From Vicinamibacteria bacterium (GTDB taxonomy: Bacteria; Acidobacteriota; Vicinamibacteria; Fen-336): DNA of 33,689 bases. Each line of letters opens with the position of its first letter. Position 1 is the stretch's first letter. The notes below the pieces were generated by a model. It worked only from the letters and a program-made list of their open reading frames with translations, had not been told where the DNA came from and ran no database searches. This document shows, one piece after another, positions 21,250 to 29,475 of this stretch. The stretch covers positions 1-33,689 of the forward strand of contig JAICEW010000027.1 in NCBI GenBank assembly GCA_025923995.1, written 5' to 3'. A program made the position numbers and the translations under genes.

Positions 21250-23670
21250 CTAGAACCCCACGTCGGCGGTGAGCAGCACCGAGCGTCCGGGCCCCGGCAC
21301 GAAGTGGCCGCCGCCCACGCGGTCGATGTAGCTCTCGTCGGCCAGGTTGCTGCCCTTGAGACGCAGCGTGAGGTGGCGCCCGATCGGCCGCGCGGCCGTC
21401 GCGTCGATCACCCAGTAGCCCGGCGCCGTGCGCTGGCCGGAGTTGTTGTTGGTCCGGTCCGCGACGTACCAGGCGCCTCCGCCGACCTCGAACTGGCCGG
21501 GGAGCTGGACGGTGGTCCAGAGGCTGAACGAGTGGCGCGGCGTGTTGTTCACGGGCTGGCCCACCTCGGCCGGCGTGTTGGACTCCAGGATCTCGCTGTC
21601 CATGAACGTGTAGCCGGAGAACACGCTCCAGCGGCCGGTGAGCTGCCCGGTCGCGCCCACCTCGAAGCCGTCCACCTTCTGACGGCCGTCGAGCACGGTC
21701 GGCGGGTCGCCGGGGTTGATGCCGGGCGTGCGCGCGTTCGTCTTCTCGGTGCGGAAGAGCGCGCCCGTGAGCGAGAGACGACCCGAGGCCACGTCCCACT
21801 TCGCGCCCAGCTCGTAGCTGCGCGCCTTCTCCGGCTCGATCGCGACCGTGGCCGCCGTCAGCGTCAGCCCCTCCGCCGAGGGGTTGAAGGAGGTGCCGAA
21901 GCCGGCGTACACGCTGGCGGTGGGCGCCGGCTTGTACACGACGCCGAAGCGCCCGCTCCACATGTCGTCGCCGCGCTCCAGCGTGGTCGGGGCGCCGCCC
22001 ACCGCGGTCTGGTCGTACGTGACGTCGAAGCGGTCCCAGCGCACGCCCGCGCTCACCTGCCAGCGATCGCCCAGCTTCGCGGTGTCGAACGCGTAGAACG
22101 CGAGCGAGTCCGCGGTGCCGTCGTTGACGGCCCCGGTGCGCGTGACGGGGCCGGGGTACGGAGCGCCGGTGTCGGGCTCGTACAGGTCCGCGAGCGGCGC
22201 CGTGGGCCCCGAGCGCGGGAAGTTCTCGGACGTCTCGCGCGAGGCCTCGAAGCCGACCGCGACCGCGTGCGCGACGGGACCGGTGGCGAAGCGCCCGATC
22301 GTGTCCAGCTGGCCGATGGCGATGCCGTCCGTCATGTCGCGCGACTGGAGCTGCCGGTTGAGGTCGGTGCTGGTGTTCACCGCGGCAAAGCGGGGCGCGG
22401 TGATCACGGAGTCGCGGCGCGTGCGCCCGTAGCGCGCGATGGCGCGAAGCGTGTACGCGGAGCCCAGGTCGCGCTCCAGGCGCGCGGTGGCCAGGTCCGT
22501 CCGCGTGTCCTCGTAGTCGCGCGTGGTGAGCCCGTAGTAGTTCGAGAAGTCGACCGGCGGCGCCTGGTCACTGTAGGCCGCGAGCTCCGGGTTCGTGTTG
22601 GCGGGCACCCAGGGCAGCCCGTAGTCGGGCTGGTTGTCCTGCTCGAGGTGCGACCAGGCGAGCGTGAAGCGTGTCGGCGTGCCCAGGCCCAACGCCAGCG
22701 ACGGCGACACGCCCCACCGACGGCTGGTCACCTGGTCCCGGCCCGGCGTGTCGGCGTCCGTGAACATCGCGGTCAGGCGCGCCGCGCCGCTCGCGGCCGT
22801 GAAGGGCTGGTTGAGGTCCGCCGTGCCCCGCTTGTACGCGTCCGAGCCGAAGCCCACGCTGGCGGCGCGCGCGTCACCCGTGCGCGCGAACTTGCTCACC
22901 AGGTTCACCGAGCCGCCCGTCGACCCGCGGCCCGCGAACGACGATGCGGGCCCCTTCGAGACCTCCACCTGCTCGACGTTGTAGGGATCGCGCGAGTAGC
23001 CGCCGAAGTCGCGCACGCCGTCGATGAACACGTCGGTGCGGGCGCTGAAGCCGCGGATCGACAGGTTGTCGCCCGCGGGCACCCCGCCCTCGCCGGCCTG
23101 GATGCTGATGCCGGTCACGTTGCGCAGCACGTCGCGCAGCGTGGTCGCGACCTGCTCGCCGATGACGGCCTGGGGCACGACAGTGATCGTCTGCGGGATG
23201 TCGCGCAGCGGCGCCGTGTACTTCGGCGACGCGGGCTGGGCCACGCGGGCGCTCACGTCCACGGTCTCGGCGAGGCGGAGCTCGAGCACGACGGCCTCGC
23301 CCTCGAAGCGGTAGGCCACGCCCGTGCCCGCGAGGAGGGCGCGCAGCGCCTGCTCGGCCGTGAAGACGCCCTTGACGCCCGCGGAGTTGATGCCGGCGAC
23401 GACCTCGGCCGGGGCGTGCACCTCCATCGCCGCCGTCTGCCGGAACGTGGCCAGCACCGCGTCGAGCGTGCCCGCCGGGACGTCGAAACGGAAGACAGGC
23501 CGGTCGCCCGCCTCGGCGGCCGCCGCCGTTGCGGGCGCTTCGAGGCCGGCGGGAAGGCCCGCCTCCACGCGGCTGCCCATGGGCCCCAGCGCCAGCATCG
23601 AGCCAGCCAGCCACCACGGCGGCACCGAGCGCCGCGACGTCCTGCTCCTGGCCTTCACCCGGATCGTCAC
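21250..23670 (-). CDS. TonB-dependent siderophore receptor with N-terminal STN signalling domain
   Basis: An 806-residue outer-membrane protein. A signal peptide with a basic start ([11 protein letters not shown]) is followed by an STN domain at about 60-132 ([23 protein letters not shown]), a plug domain (about 145-255, containing [15 protein letters not shown] and [22 protein letters not shown]) and a 22-strand barrel ending in the expected Phe (TADVGF). I chose GTG 23670 because AAGGAGG lies six bases upstream and the signal peptide begins there; the longer frame from 23733 would translate through the Fur-like operator. STN domains usually talk to a FecR-type anti-sigma factor, and none is seen here. 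The first gene of a receptor-PiuC-PepSY operon. Confidence 0.93.
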   Translation of the reverse strand: MTIRVKARSRTSRRSVPPWWLAGSMLALGPMGSRVEAGLPAGLEAPATAAAAEAGDRPVFRFDVPAGTLDAVLATFRQTAAMEVHAPAEVVAGINSAGVKGVFTAEQALRALLAGTGVAYRFEGEAVVLELRLAETVDVSARVAQPASPKYTAPLRDIPQTITVVPQAVIGEQVATTLRDVLRNVTGISIQAGEGGVPAGDNLSIRGFSARTDVFIDGVRDFGGYSRDPYNVEQVEVSKGPASSFAGRGSTGGSVNLVSKFARTGDARAASVGFGSDAYKRGTADLNQPFTAASGAARLTAMFTDADTPGRDQVTSRRWGVSPSLALGLGTPTRFTLAWSHLEQDNQPDYGLPWVPANTNPELAAYSDQAPPVDFSNYYGLTTRDYEDTRTDLATARLERDLGSAYTLRAIARYGRTRRDSVITAPRFAAVNTSTDLNRQLQSRDMTDGIAIGQLDTIGRFATGPVAHAVAVGFEASRETSENFPRSGPTAPLADLYEPDTGAPYPGPVTRTGAVNDGTADSLAFYAFDTAKLGDRWQVSAGVRWDRFDVTYDQTAVGGAPTTLERGDDMWSGRFGVVYKPAPTASVYAGFGTSFNPSAEGLTLTAATVAIEPEKARSYELGAKWDVASGRLSLTGALFRTEKTNARTPGINPGDPPTVLDGRQKVDGFEVGATGQLTGRWSVFSGYTFMDSEILESNTPAEVGQPVNNTPRHSFSLWTTVQLPGQFEVGGGAWYVADRTNNNSGQRTAPGYWVIDATAARPIGRHLTLRLKGSNLADESYIDRVGGGHFVPGPGRSVLLTADVGF

Positions 23671-23695
23671 AGACGGCCTCCTTCCCGCATCCAAG

Positions 23696-23724
23696 CTGAA
23701 AATGAACGTGACATTCATTTTCAG
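23696..23724 (-). promoter_or_regulatory. Fur-like operator before the STN receptor operon
   Basis: CTGAAAATGAA and TTCATTTTCAG form perfect 11-base arms around a 7-base spacer. The A+T-rich dyad resembles Fur boxes and shares its TGAAAATGAA/TTCATTTTCA arms and spacing with the site at 26165. It lies 26 bases upstream of the start codon. Confidence 0.65.
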
Positions 23725-23791
23725 TTTCGACATGCGCGCGTACGAGCGGTCCTCCGTCGAGGCGGACGCCGGCCCGCTCCCGGCGGTGTCG

Positions 23792-26119
23792 CTAGAACCG
23801 CGTCGTCAGGGAGACGCGCAGGGCGCGCGGCGAGCCGGGGCTGATGTTCGTGTTGTTGTGCGCCGAGGCGTAGTAGGTCTCGTCGAGCGCGTTCTCCACG
23901 TTGACCTGGGCGCGCAGGCGCGTCCCCAGCGAGCCGTAGGCAGCCGCGTCGACGCGCGTGAAGCCGGGCAGCACCACGGTGTTGTCGGTGGACGTGAACA
24001 TCTCCGTCCGGTGGACGAGGCCCAGGGCCAGGCCGAAGCGCGGCGTGAAGTCGTACCGGTTCCACAGCGAGAGCGTGTGCTCGGGCAGCTGCGCCAGCCG
24101 GGCGCCCGCCTGCGCGGTCGCCGACACCGAGCGCGTGATCTCACCGTCCTGGTAGGCGTAGCCGCCCAGCACGGTCCAGCCCGTGGCCAGCGTGCCGCTC
24201 ACGCCCAGCTCGACGCCCCTGGTCCGCTGCGCGTCCACCAGCACGGTGACGGCCGGGTCGTTCGGGTCGGGCACGGCCACGTTCTCGCGGTCGAGGCGAT
24301 AGGCGGCGCCGGTGACGGAGAAGCGGGCCCCGACGTCCCACTTCGCGCCCAGCTCGTAGTTCACGAAGCGCTCCGGGTCGAGCGACTCGTTCGTGGCCGA
24401 CAGCGACGAGAGCTGCTCGCCGGCACGGGGCAGGTACGAGAGCGAGTAGCTGCCGTAGACCGAGACATGCTCGAAGGGTTTGTAGACGAGGCCGACGCGC
24501 GGCGAGACCAGGTTGTCCTGGCTGTCCAGGTCCGAGGAGTCGCGGTTGTTGTGGAAGTCCACCGAGAAGCGGTCGAAGCGAAGGCCCAGGATCGCCTGCC
24601 AGCGCGGCGAGAGCGCGAGCTGGTCCTGCAGGTAGACGGCCGCCACGCGGGCGACGGTGTGGTTGTCGGCGTTCGTGGCGCTGGGCCGGAAGGTCGTCGG
24701 CAGCGAAGTCCGGGGTTCCGACAACGGCACCTGCACGGTGGTGACGTTCGGTCCGAGCGTCGTGAAGTAGGCCGTCGTACGCCGGTTGTCGTTGACCTGG
24801 CGTCCCAGCTCGAACCCGGCCAGCAGCGTGTGGCCGACGGAGCCCGTCTTGTGCGAGACGACGAGGTCGTTCTGCACGAACAGGTTCTGCCGCTGCGTGC
24901 CGTCGTTGTAGCCCGAGATGCTGACCGTCGTCCCGGCCGCGTTCACGGCGCCCGGGAAGATGTTCTGGTAGAACTTGTCGTAGTCCGCGAAGCGCGCACG
25001 GCTGCGCAGGGTGGCCTGTCCCCGGAAGCGATGCTCCAGCTCGGCCGAGGCACTGTTCACGGTGACACGGCTGAAGCTGTCGTCCGGGTTGCCGAAGAAC
25101 GTCCCCGGGTCTGTCTCGACCGGCAGCCCGGCGAACGAGGAGATCCCACGGTCCGCCGTGCGGTCGTCGTGGAAGTGCTCGTACCCCGCGCGCACCGTGG
25201 TGTCGGGCCCGACCGCGAACGCGAGCGTCGGGTTCACGCCGTAGCGCTCGAGGTCGACGTCGCTTCGGTAGCTCTCGGAGTTCTCGTAGACGCCGGTGAC
25301 GCGGGCGGCCAAGTGGTCGTTCAGCGGGTGGTCGACGTCGGCCGTCACGCGGCGGTTGCTCCAGGAGCCCCCCTGCAGGCCGATCTCGCGCGAAGGCGCC
25401 CAGTTGGCCTGCCGGACCACGCGGTTGAGCACGCCGCCCACGCCGCCGCGGCCGAAGATCATCGCGTTCGGGCCCTTGAGCGCCTCGACGCGCTCGACGT
25501 TGTAGAGGTCGCGGAAGTACTGGGCGTCGTCGCGGACCCCGTCCACGAAGAAGTCCGAGGTGGAGCTGTTGCCGCGGAAGATCGGCGTGTCGCGGTTCCC
25601 CTCGCCCTGGGCCATGCCCACGCCGGGCACGTAGCGCACCAGGTCGCCCATGTTCTGCATCTGCTGCTCGGCGATCTGGTCGCGCGTGACCACGCTGACC
25701 GACTGCGGCACGTCGCGCAGCAGGGTGTCGGTGCGCGTCGCGGTGCTGGTGCGCACCACGTTCGGCCGCGGGGCACGGACCGTCACCTCCTCGACCAGGC
25801 CCTCCGGCTGGAGGACGACCCGCAGCCCGTTGCGGGCGCGGTCCAGGCTGACCGTCTCCTGGCTCATCCCCGTCGCCTGGATCGTCAGCACGAGCGGTCC
25901 CCCGGGGGCGGTCGCGAACTGGAACCGGCCGGTGGTGTCCGTCGAGGTGGTCAGGCCCGGCCCCTCGCCCGCCTGCAGGGCGATGTCCGCCCCCACCAGG
26001 ATCGCGCCCGTCGCGTCCACCACCACCCCGCTGACCGCCGCGGGATCGGCGGCCGGCTCGGCGGCGGCCGCGGCCGGCAGGGCCATCGCCAGGACGAAGG
26101 GAATCAGCGAAGTGTGCAT
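23792..26119 (-). CDS. TonB-dependent siderophore receptor (Fiu/PiuA-like) with carboxypeptidase-regulatory-like N-terminal domain
   Basis: A 775-residue outer-membrane receptor. A signal peptide (1-20) leads to a beta-sandwich of the carboxypeptidase-regulatory type (about 28-107, VSGVVVDATGAILVGADI), a plug (about 125-240, with VPQSVSVVTRDQIAEQ and IFRGNSSTSDFFVDGVRDD) and a barrel ending in TTRF with the terminal Phe. The plug wording is typical of catecholate siderophore receptors; the exact siderophore cannot be read. AAGGAG lies about 10 bases before the ATG. It has its own TTGACA promoter with a Fur-like dyad at the start site. It lacks the STN domain of the neighbouring receptor, so it is a transporter without that signalling arm. 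Confidence 0.93.
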   Translation of the reverse strand: MHTSLIPFVLAMALPAAAAAEPAADPAAVSGVVVDATGAILVGADIALQAGEGPGLTTSTDTTGRFQFATAPGGPLVLTIQATGMSQETVSLDRARNGLRVVLQPEGLVEEVTVRAPRPNVVRTSTATRTDTLLRDVPQSVSVVTRDQIAEQQMQNMGDLVRYVPGVGMAQGEGNRDTPIFRGNSSTSDFFVDGVRDDAQYFRDLYNVERVEALKGPNAMIFGRGGVGGVLNRVVRQANWAPSREIGLQGGSWSNRRVTADVDHPLNDHLAARVTGVYENSESYRSDVDLERYGVNPTLAFAVGPDTTVRAGYEHFHDDRTADRGISSFAGLPVETDPGTFFGNPDDSFSRVTVNSASAELEHRFRGQATLRSRARFADYDKFYQNIFPGAVNAAGTTVSISGYNDGTQRQNLFVQNDLVVSHKTGSVGHTLLAGFELGRQVNDNRRTTAYFTTLGPNVTTVQVPLSEPRTSLPTTFRPSATNADNHTVARVAAVYLQDQLALSPRWQAILGLRFDRFSVDFHNNRDSSDLDSQDNLVSPRVGLVYKPFEHVSVYGSYSLSYLPRAGEQLSSLSATNESLDPERFVNYELGAKWDVGARFSVTGAAYRLDRENVAVPDPNDPAVTVLVDAQRTRGVELGVSGTLATGWTVLGGYAYQDGEITRSVSATAQAGARLAQLPEHTLSLWNRYDFTPRFGLALGLVHRTEMFTSTDNTVVLPGFTRVDAAAYGSLGTRLRAQVNVENALDETYYASAHNNTNISPGSPRALRVSLTTRF

Positions 26120-26164
26120 CCGTCGGTGTCTCCTTGCCGGGGGGCCGCGTGGGCCCGCTGAACC

Positions 26165-26191
26165 TGAAAATGAAATCGAATTTCATTTTCA
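26165..26191 (-). promoter_or_regulatory. Fur-like operator before the second receptor
   Basis: TGAAAATGAAAT and ATTTCATTTTCA form perfect 12-base arms around a 3-base centre. The site lies immediately downstream of the -10 element, where a bound repressor would block initiation. It shares its outer 10-base arms and their 7-base spacing with the dyad at 23696. Confidence 0.7.
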
Positions 26192-26199
26192 TTGCGGGG

Positions 26200-26228
26200 A
26201 GGGTATCGCGGCCCCGGCGGGATGTCAA
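26200..26228 (-). promoter_or_regulatory. Sigma-70-type promoter of the second receptor
   Basis: TTGACA (26228-26223, minus strand) is followed after 17 bases by TACCCT (26205-26200), a weak -10. The Fur-like dyad begins 8 bases further downstream. Confidence 0.5.
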
Positions 26229-26256
26229 GAGTCGTCACGCGGAAGCGACGGAACGT

Positions 26257-26286
26257 TTGACTTTCGCTTTTTGTTCGTACTATTCT
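26257..26286 (+). promoter_or_regulatory. Candidate promoter of the DinB-like gene
   Basis: TTGACT (26257-26262) with TATTCT (26281-26286) after 18 bases, or TACTAT (26278-26283) after 15. The intervening sequence is T-rich, unlike its surroundings. AGGAGG at 26305 precedes the GTG start. Confidence 0.45.
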
Positions 26287-26315
26287 GGCCGTTCCCCAAG
26301 CACCAGGAGGTGGTC

Positions 26316-26798
26316 GTGAACGATCTCGAGTTCTGCATCGTGCGCCGCAAGGCCGAAGCGCCGGCCTTCCTGCGCGTGCTGAAGGCGCTTCCCCCGGACC
26401 GCCTCGACTATCAGCCCGACCCCAAGGCGCGCAGCGCCCGGGACCTGGCCTGGGTCATGGCGGTCGAGGAGCTGGCCCTGCTGGGCGTCCTGGAGAAGGG
26501 CGCCGTCGACTGGCCCTCCGACGCCGCTCCGGCGAGCGTCGACGAGATCGCCGCCGCGTACGAGAAGTGGAGCGGGGCGGTGACCGCGAAGCTGGCGAGC
26601 CTGGACGAAGCCGCCTGGCGGAAGGGCGGCGTCCTCCGGTTCGGGGGCGCGGCCTGGGAGGCCCCCCTGGCCGACATGACCTGGGGCCTGCTCTTCGACG
26701 CCATCCACCACCGCGGGCAGCTCAGCGTCTACCTGCGCCCGATGGGCGGCAAGGTGCCCTCGATCTACGGCCCGTCGGCCGACGATGCCGGGATGTAG
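26316..26798 (+). CDS. DinB-like four-helix-bundle protein with an incomplete metal site
   Basis: A 160-residue cytoplasmic protein. The C-terminal helix HHRGQLSVYLRPMGGKVPSI is the DinB/YfiT-type signature. GTG at 26316 is the start, with AGGAGG five bases upstream. DinB enzymes usually bind a metal through three His residues, one in helix 2 (often AWHxxxxE) and two in an HxxxH pair before RGQ. Here the helix-2 position reads AWVMAVEE and the pair reads DAIHH, so one His is Val and one is Asp. The protein may therefore bind metal weakly or not at all. I recall relatives with this variant, so it may be a subfamily trait. The link with thiol transfer or stress seen in other DinB proteins is not shown here. 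Confidence 0.85.
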   Translation: MNDLEFCIVRRKAEAPAFLRVLKALPPDRLDYQPDPKARSARDLAWVMAVEELALLGVLEKGAVDWPSDAAPASVDEIAAAYEKWSGAVTAKLASLDEAAWRKGGVLRFGGAAWEAPLADMTWGLLFDAIHHRGQLSVYLRPMGGKVPSIYGPSADDAGM

Positions 26799-26810
26799 CC
26801 CGGCGAGCGG

Positions 26811-28280
26811 CTACTTCTTCTTCACACGCGCGCAGGCCCTCTCCTCGCCGGCCGCGCAGCCCTGCTTGAAGAGGGCCGCGGCGCGGACGGGGTCCTGCGA
26901 CGCGGCGGGGCCCGACAGGTGCAGCACCGCGAGGTCGTAGCAGGCGACGCCCACCGCGCCGTCGCACGCCTTCTTGTACAGCTGCGCCGCCTTGCCCACG
27001 TCCTTGGGCACGTACTCGCCGCGCAGCAGGTGGCGGCCCATGCTGTAGCAGTCGGGCGCGCTGCCCCCGGTGCACGACTTGTCGTACAGCTCGAGGGCCT
27101 TGCGGATGTCGCGCCCGACGCCCTCCGCGCGCTCGTACATCGGGCCCAGCTTGGTGCAGGAGCGGAGGTCGCCCCGCTCGCAGCCCTCCTTGTAGAAGCC
27201 CGCGGCCTTGACCATGTCCTTCGCGACGCCGTGGCCGCCGCTGTAGAACGTCCCCAGGTAGAAGCAGCCCCGCAGGTCGCCGCCCGTGCAGCCCTGGCGA
27301 TACAGCGCCGCGGACTGCGCGACGTCCACCGGCATCCCGCGGCCGGCCGCGACCAGCGCGCCCAGCTCGATGCAGCCGCTCGACGCGCCGCCGTCGCACG
27401 CCTTCTTGAACAACTTCCCCGCCTCGGCGTAGTCCTTCTTGACCGGCGGGGTGCCGTTCTGCTGGAAGAGCCCGAGGCTGTAGCAGCCCCAGGGCTCGTC
27501 GCCGGTGCAGGCCTGCTCGTAGAGCGTGGCCGCGCCCTTCAGGTCCTTGGGCGTACCCGCGCCGCGCTCCTTCGCCACCCCGAGCTGGTGGCAGCCCGAC
27601 ATCGCACCCGCGTCGCACGACTTCTGGAAGAGCGCCAAGGCCTTCGCCGGGTCCTTCTTCACCCCCTCGCCCGCGCCGTACATGATCCCCAGCTGCGTGC
27701 AGCTCGAGCCGTCGCCGCCCTCGCACGCCTTCTGGAAGAGCTCGGACGCCTTGACGGGGTCCTTCACCACCACGAGCCCGTCGCGGTGCATGGACGCGAA
27801 GAGGCCGCAGGCGCGCCCGACGCCTTCCGCGCAGCCCTTCTTCAGGAACTCCGCCGACTTGCCCAAGTCCTTCTCGACCTCCTTGCCCGACCAGTACAGC
27901 TCGCCGGCCCGCGTGCAGCCCTCCCCACTGCCCATGTCGCAGGCCCGCTGGAGGTAGGTCGAGGCCTTGACGATGTCCTTGTCGTTGCCCGGGGCCCGGT
28001 GGATCTCGGCCATCTCCAGGCACGACTCGGCGTGGCGGAGGTCGCACGCCTTCTTGAACAGGCCGGTCGCCTTGCCGAGGTCCTTGGCGGCGCCCTGGCC
28101 GCTGCGGTGCATCGTCGCCAGCTTGTGGCAGTCCGCGGCCGCGCCCTTGTCGCAGCTCTTCTTGAGCGACTTCTCGTCCTCCGCCGCGGCGGCGGCGGGA
28201 GCGGCCGCCTTGGGCGCGTCCTGCGCGAGACATGGGGCGGCCAGGAACAGGAATGCGAGGGACCAGCGCATCGAGGCCAT
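26811..28280 (-). CDS. Exported cysteine-rich Sel1-like repeat protein
   Basis: A 489-residue protein with a signal peptide (about 1-20, LAFLFLAAPCLAQ). The mature part is an almost unbroken array of twelve 36-residue Sel1-like helical repeats plus a terminal half repeat. Each begins with a Cys separated by seven residues from a second Cys (CX7C, for example CDKGAAADC), giving thirteen pairs. Helicobacter cysteine-rich proteins have the same pattern, with each pair forming a disulfide that staples a repeat, so a stable periplasmic or secreted scaffold is expected. AGGTGG lies 8 bases before the ATG; a second ATG three codons on is also possible. It starts 26 bp after the HEXXH gene on the same strand, so the two are probably co-transcribed. 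Binding partner unknown. Confidence 0.9.
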   Translation of the reverse strand: MASMRWSLAFLFLAAPCLAQDAPKAAAPAAAAAEDEKSLKKSCDKGAAADCHKLATMHRSGQGAAKDLGKATGLFKKACDLRHAESCLEMAEIHRAPGNDKDIVKASTYLQRACDMGSGEGCTRAGELYWSGKEVEKDLGKSAEFLKKGCAEGVGRACGLFASMHRDGLVVVKDPVKASELFQKACEGGDGSSCTQLGIMYGAGEGVKKDPAKALALFQKSCDAGAMSGCHQLGVAKERGAGTPKDLKGAATLYEQACTGDEPWGCYSLGLFQQNGTPPVKKDYAEAGKLFKKACDGGASSGCIELGALVAAGRGMPVDVAQSAALYRQGCTGGDLRGCFYLGTFYSGGHGVAKDMVKAAGFYKEGCERGDLRSCTKLGPMYERAEGVGRDIRKALELYDKSCTGGSAPDCYSMGRHLLRGEYVPKDVGKAAQLYKKACDGAVGVACYDLAVLHLSGPAASQDPVRAAALFKQGCAAGEERACARVKKK

Positions 28281-28306
28281 GGCGGGACCACCTTTCGAGT
28301 GTGTTC

Positions 28307-29389
28307 TTACCCGAGTTTTCCCCCGGCGTCCACGCTGCCTCCCGGCCGGGCCCGGAGGACCAGGTCCAGCAGCCCAGCGGCCCGGCTGCCCGCCGGCAGG
28401 GCCGCGCGAAGGGCCTCCCCCAGCGGCCCGATGCCCTCGGCCAGGCGCCGGGACCGTGCCGAGGCCGCCTCGCGGTCCTTCGCGGCCGCGAGCCGCCCGG
28501 CCAGCGCCGCGTGGAGCTCCTCGAGAGCGACGTAGATGAGCAGCGCGTGCGTCATCACGGGCACCGGGCGCCTCCGGCCGGTGAGGGGCGACGTGACCTC
28601 CACGTGCTCGCCCGGCAGGCCCTCGAGCGGCTCGTCCCACCACCAGTGCCACAGGCGCTGGTGGTAATACTCGTGCACCAGGCCCTCGGCCAGACCCAGG
28701 GGCGTCTCGTGGAACGGGTTCAGGAAGAGCCCGCCCAGGTACCGCAGGCGCAGGTTGAAGCTGGAGCGGACGGTCCCGAAGTCGGTGGTGAGGACCAGGA
28801 CCGAGAAGCAGCGGCGCACCTCGGCATGGAGGCCCGGGTCGTAGAGCCGCACCAGCTCGAGGGCCTCCTCGACGTCGCCCAGCAGCTCCGCGTCTTCCCT
28901 TGCGGACGGCACGTCCGGGTAGAGGTCCGCACCGAGCAGGTCGCGGAAGAGGCCCGGCCGTGGGAAGTAGACGCGGAGGCCCGACGCGTCCGCCCAGCAG
29001 CCTTCGACCGGCGAAAGCCGCCCCTCGCTCGCGCGGTGGACGCCCGGGGCGCGCGCCGACCGGTGATAGCCGTCCGTCGTCCCCGCGCCCAGGTCGTCCG
29101 AGAGCCCCGCGTGCCATCGCAGCTTGGCGACGAGCGTGTCGCACTGGCTGTCACCCACGAAGCGGGACGCGATCAGGAACGGATAGATCTCGGGGTTGGC
29201 GGACGCGGCGGGCGTGGCCTCCAGCGCGCCGGCGAGCGCCTCGAGGGCCGTCGCGCGCGGCGCGAGGTTCCGGTTGGCCGCGACGTGGCGGCGGAGGATC
29301 TCCGCGGGCAGGCGGGTGCGTCCCTCGTGGAGGCGGTCAGGATGCGCCGCGTCCGAGAACTCGCGCGCGACCGTGTCCAGGAGGTTCAT
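28307..29389 (-). CDS. HEXXH-motif protein resembling peptide beta-hydroxylases (aKG-HExxH / TIGR04267-like)
   Basis: A 360-residue cytoplasmic protein without signal peptide or membrane span. HEYYH lies at 239-243, followed by an unusual Trp-rich stretch (QRLWHWWWDE). About 40 residues later comes SPLTGRRRPVPVMTHALLIYVALEE (about 267-291). The order (helical N-terminus, a strand reading LGGLFLNP before the motif, HEXXH, then a short RP-V-P loop and a helix with a further His, H281) resembles the HEXXH proteins named as RiPP-modifying 2-oxoglutarate-dependent beta-hydroxylases. This is from memory of the family and may be wrong; a zinc protease is the alternative. ATG 29389 is preferred over an upstream ATG at 29437; no strong ribosome-binding site is seen. 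It lies directly upstream of the Cys-rich Sel1 gene. Confidence 0.6.
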   Translation of the reverse strand: MNLLDTVAREFSDAAHPDRLHEGRTRLPAEILRRHVAANRNLAPRATALEALAGALEATPAASANPEIYPFLIASRFVGDSQCDTLVAKLRWHAGLSDDLGAGTTDGYHRSARAPGVHRASEGRLSPVEGCWADASGLRVYFPRPGLFRDLLGADLYPDVPSAREDAELLGDVEEALELVRLYDPGLHAEVRRCFSVLVLTTDFGTVRSSFNLRLRYLGGLFLNPFHETPLGLAEGLVHEYYHQRLWHWWWDEPLEGLPGEHVEVTSPLTGRRRPVPVMTHALLIYVALEELHAALAGRLAAAKDREAASARSRRLAEGIGPLGEALRAALPAGSRAAGLLDLVLRARPGGSVDAGGKLG

Positions 29390-29436
29390 GGGCGGGCACC
29401 AGTGTCCCGTCCCGCGACGCCATGGGCAAGCGGCCA

Positions 29437-29466
29437 TTGCCGCCGTCGCCCGCCTTGGGCTACCGT
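29437..29466 (+). promoter_or_regulatory. Weak candidate promoter of the SDR gene
   Basis: TTGCCG (29437-29442) and TACCGT (29461-29466) are spaced by 18 bases. The -10 element starts 15 bases before the ATG, predicting a nearly leaderless mRNA; no Shine-Dalgarno sequence is visible. Confidence 0.25.
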
Positions 29467-29475
29467 TCAGGCTCC

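Noticed and set aside
20567-21961. Longer version of the PiuC frame beginning inside the receptor gene
   Set aside because: Conserved PiuC sequence begins at GTG 21247; the upstream part is out-of-frame receptor sequence.
23671-23733. Start of the STN receptor at ATG 23733
   Set aside because: The added residues would be translated from the Fur-like operator itself, and a good ribosome-binding site and signal peptide begin at GTG 23670.
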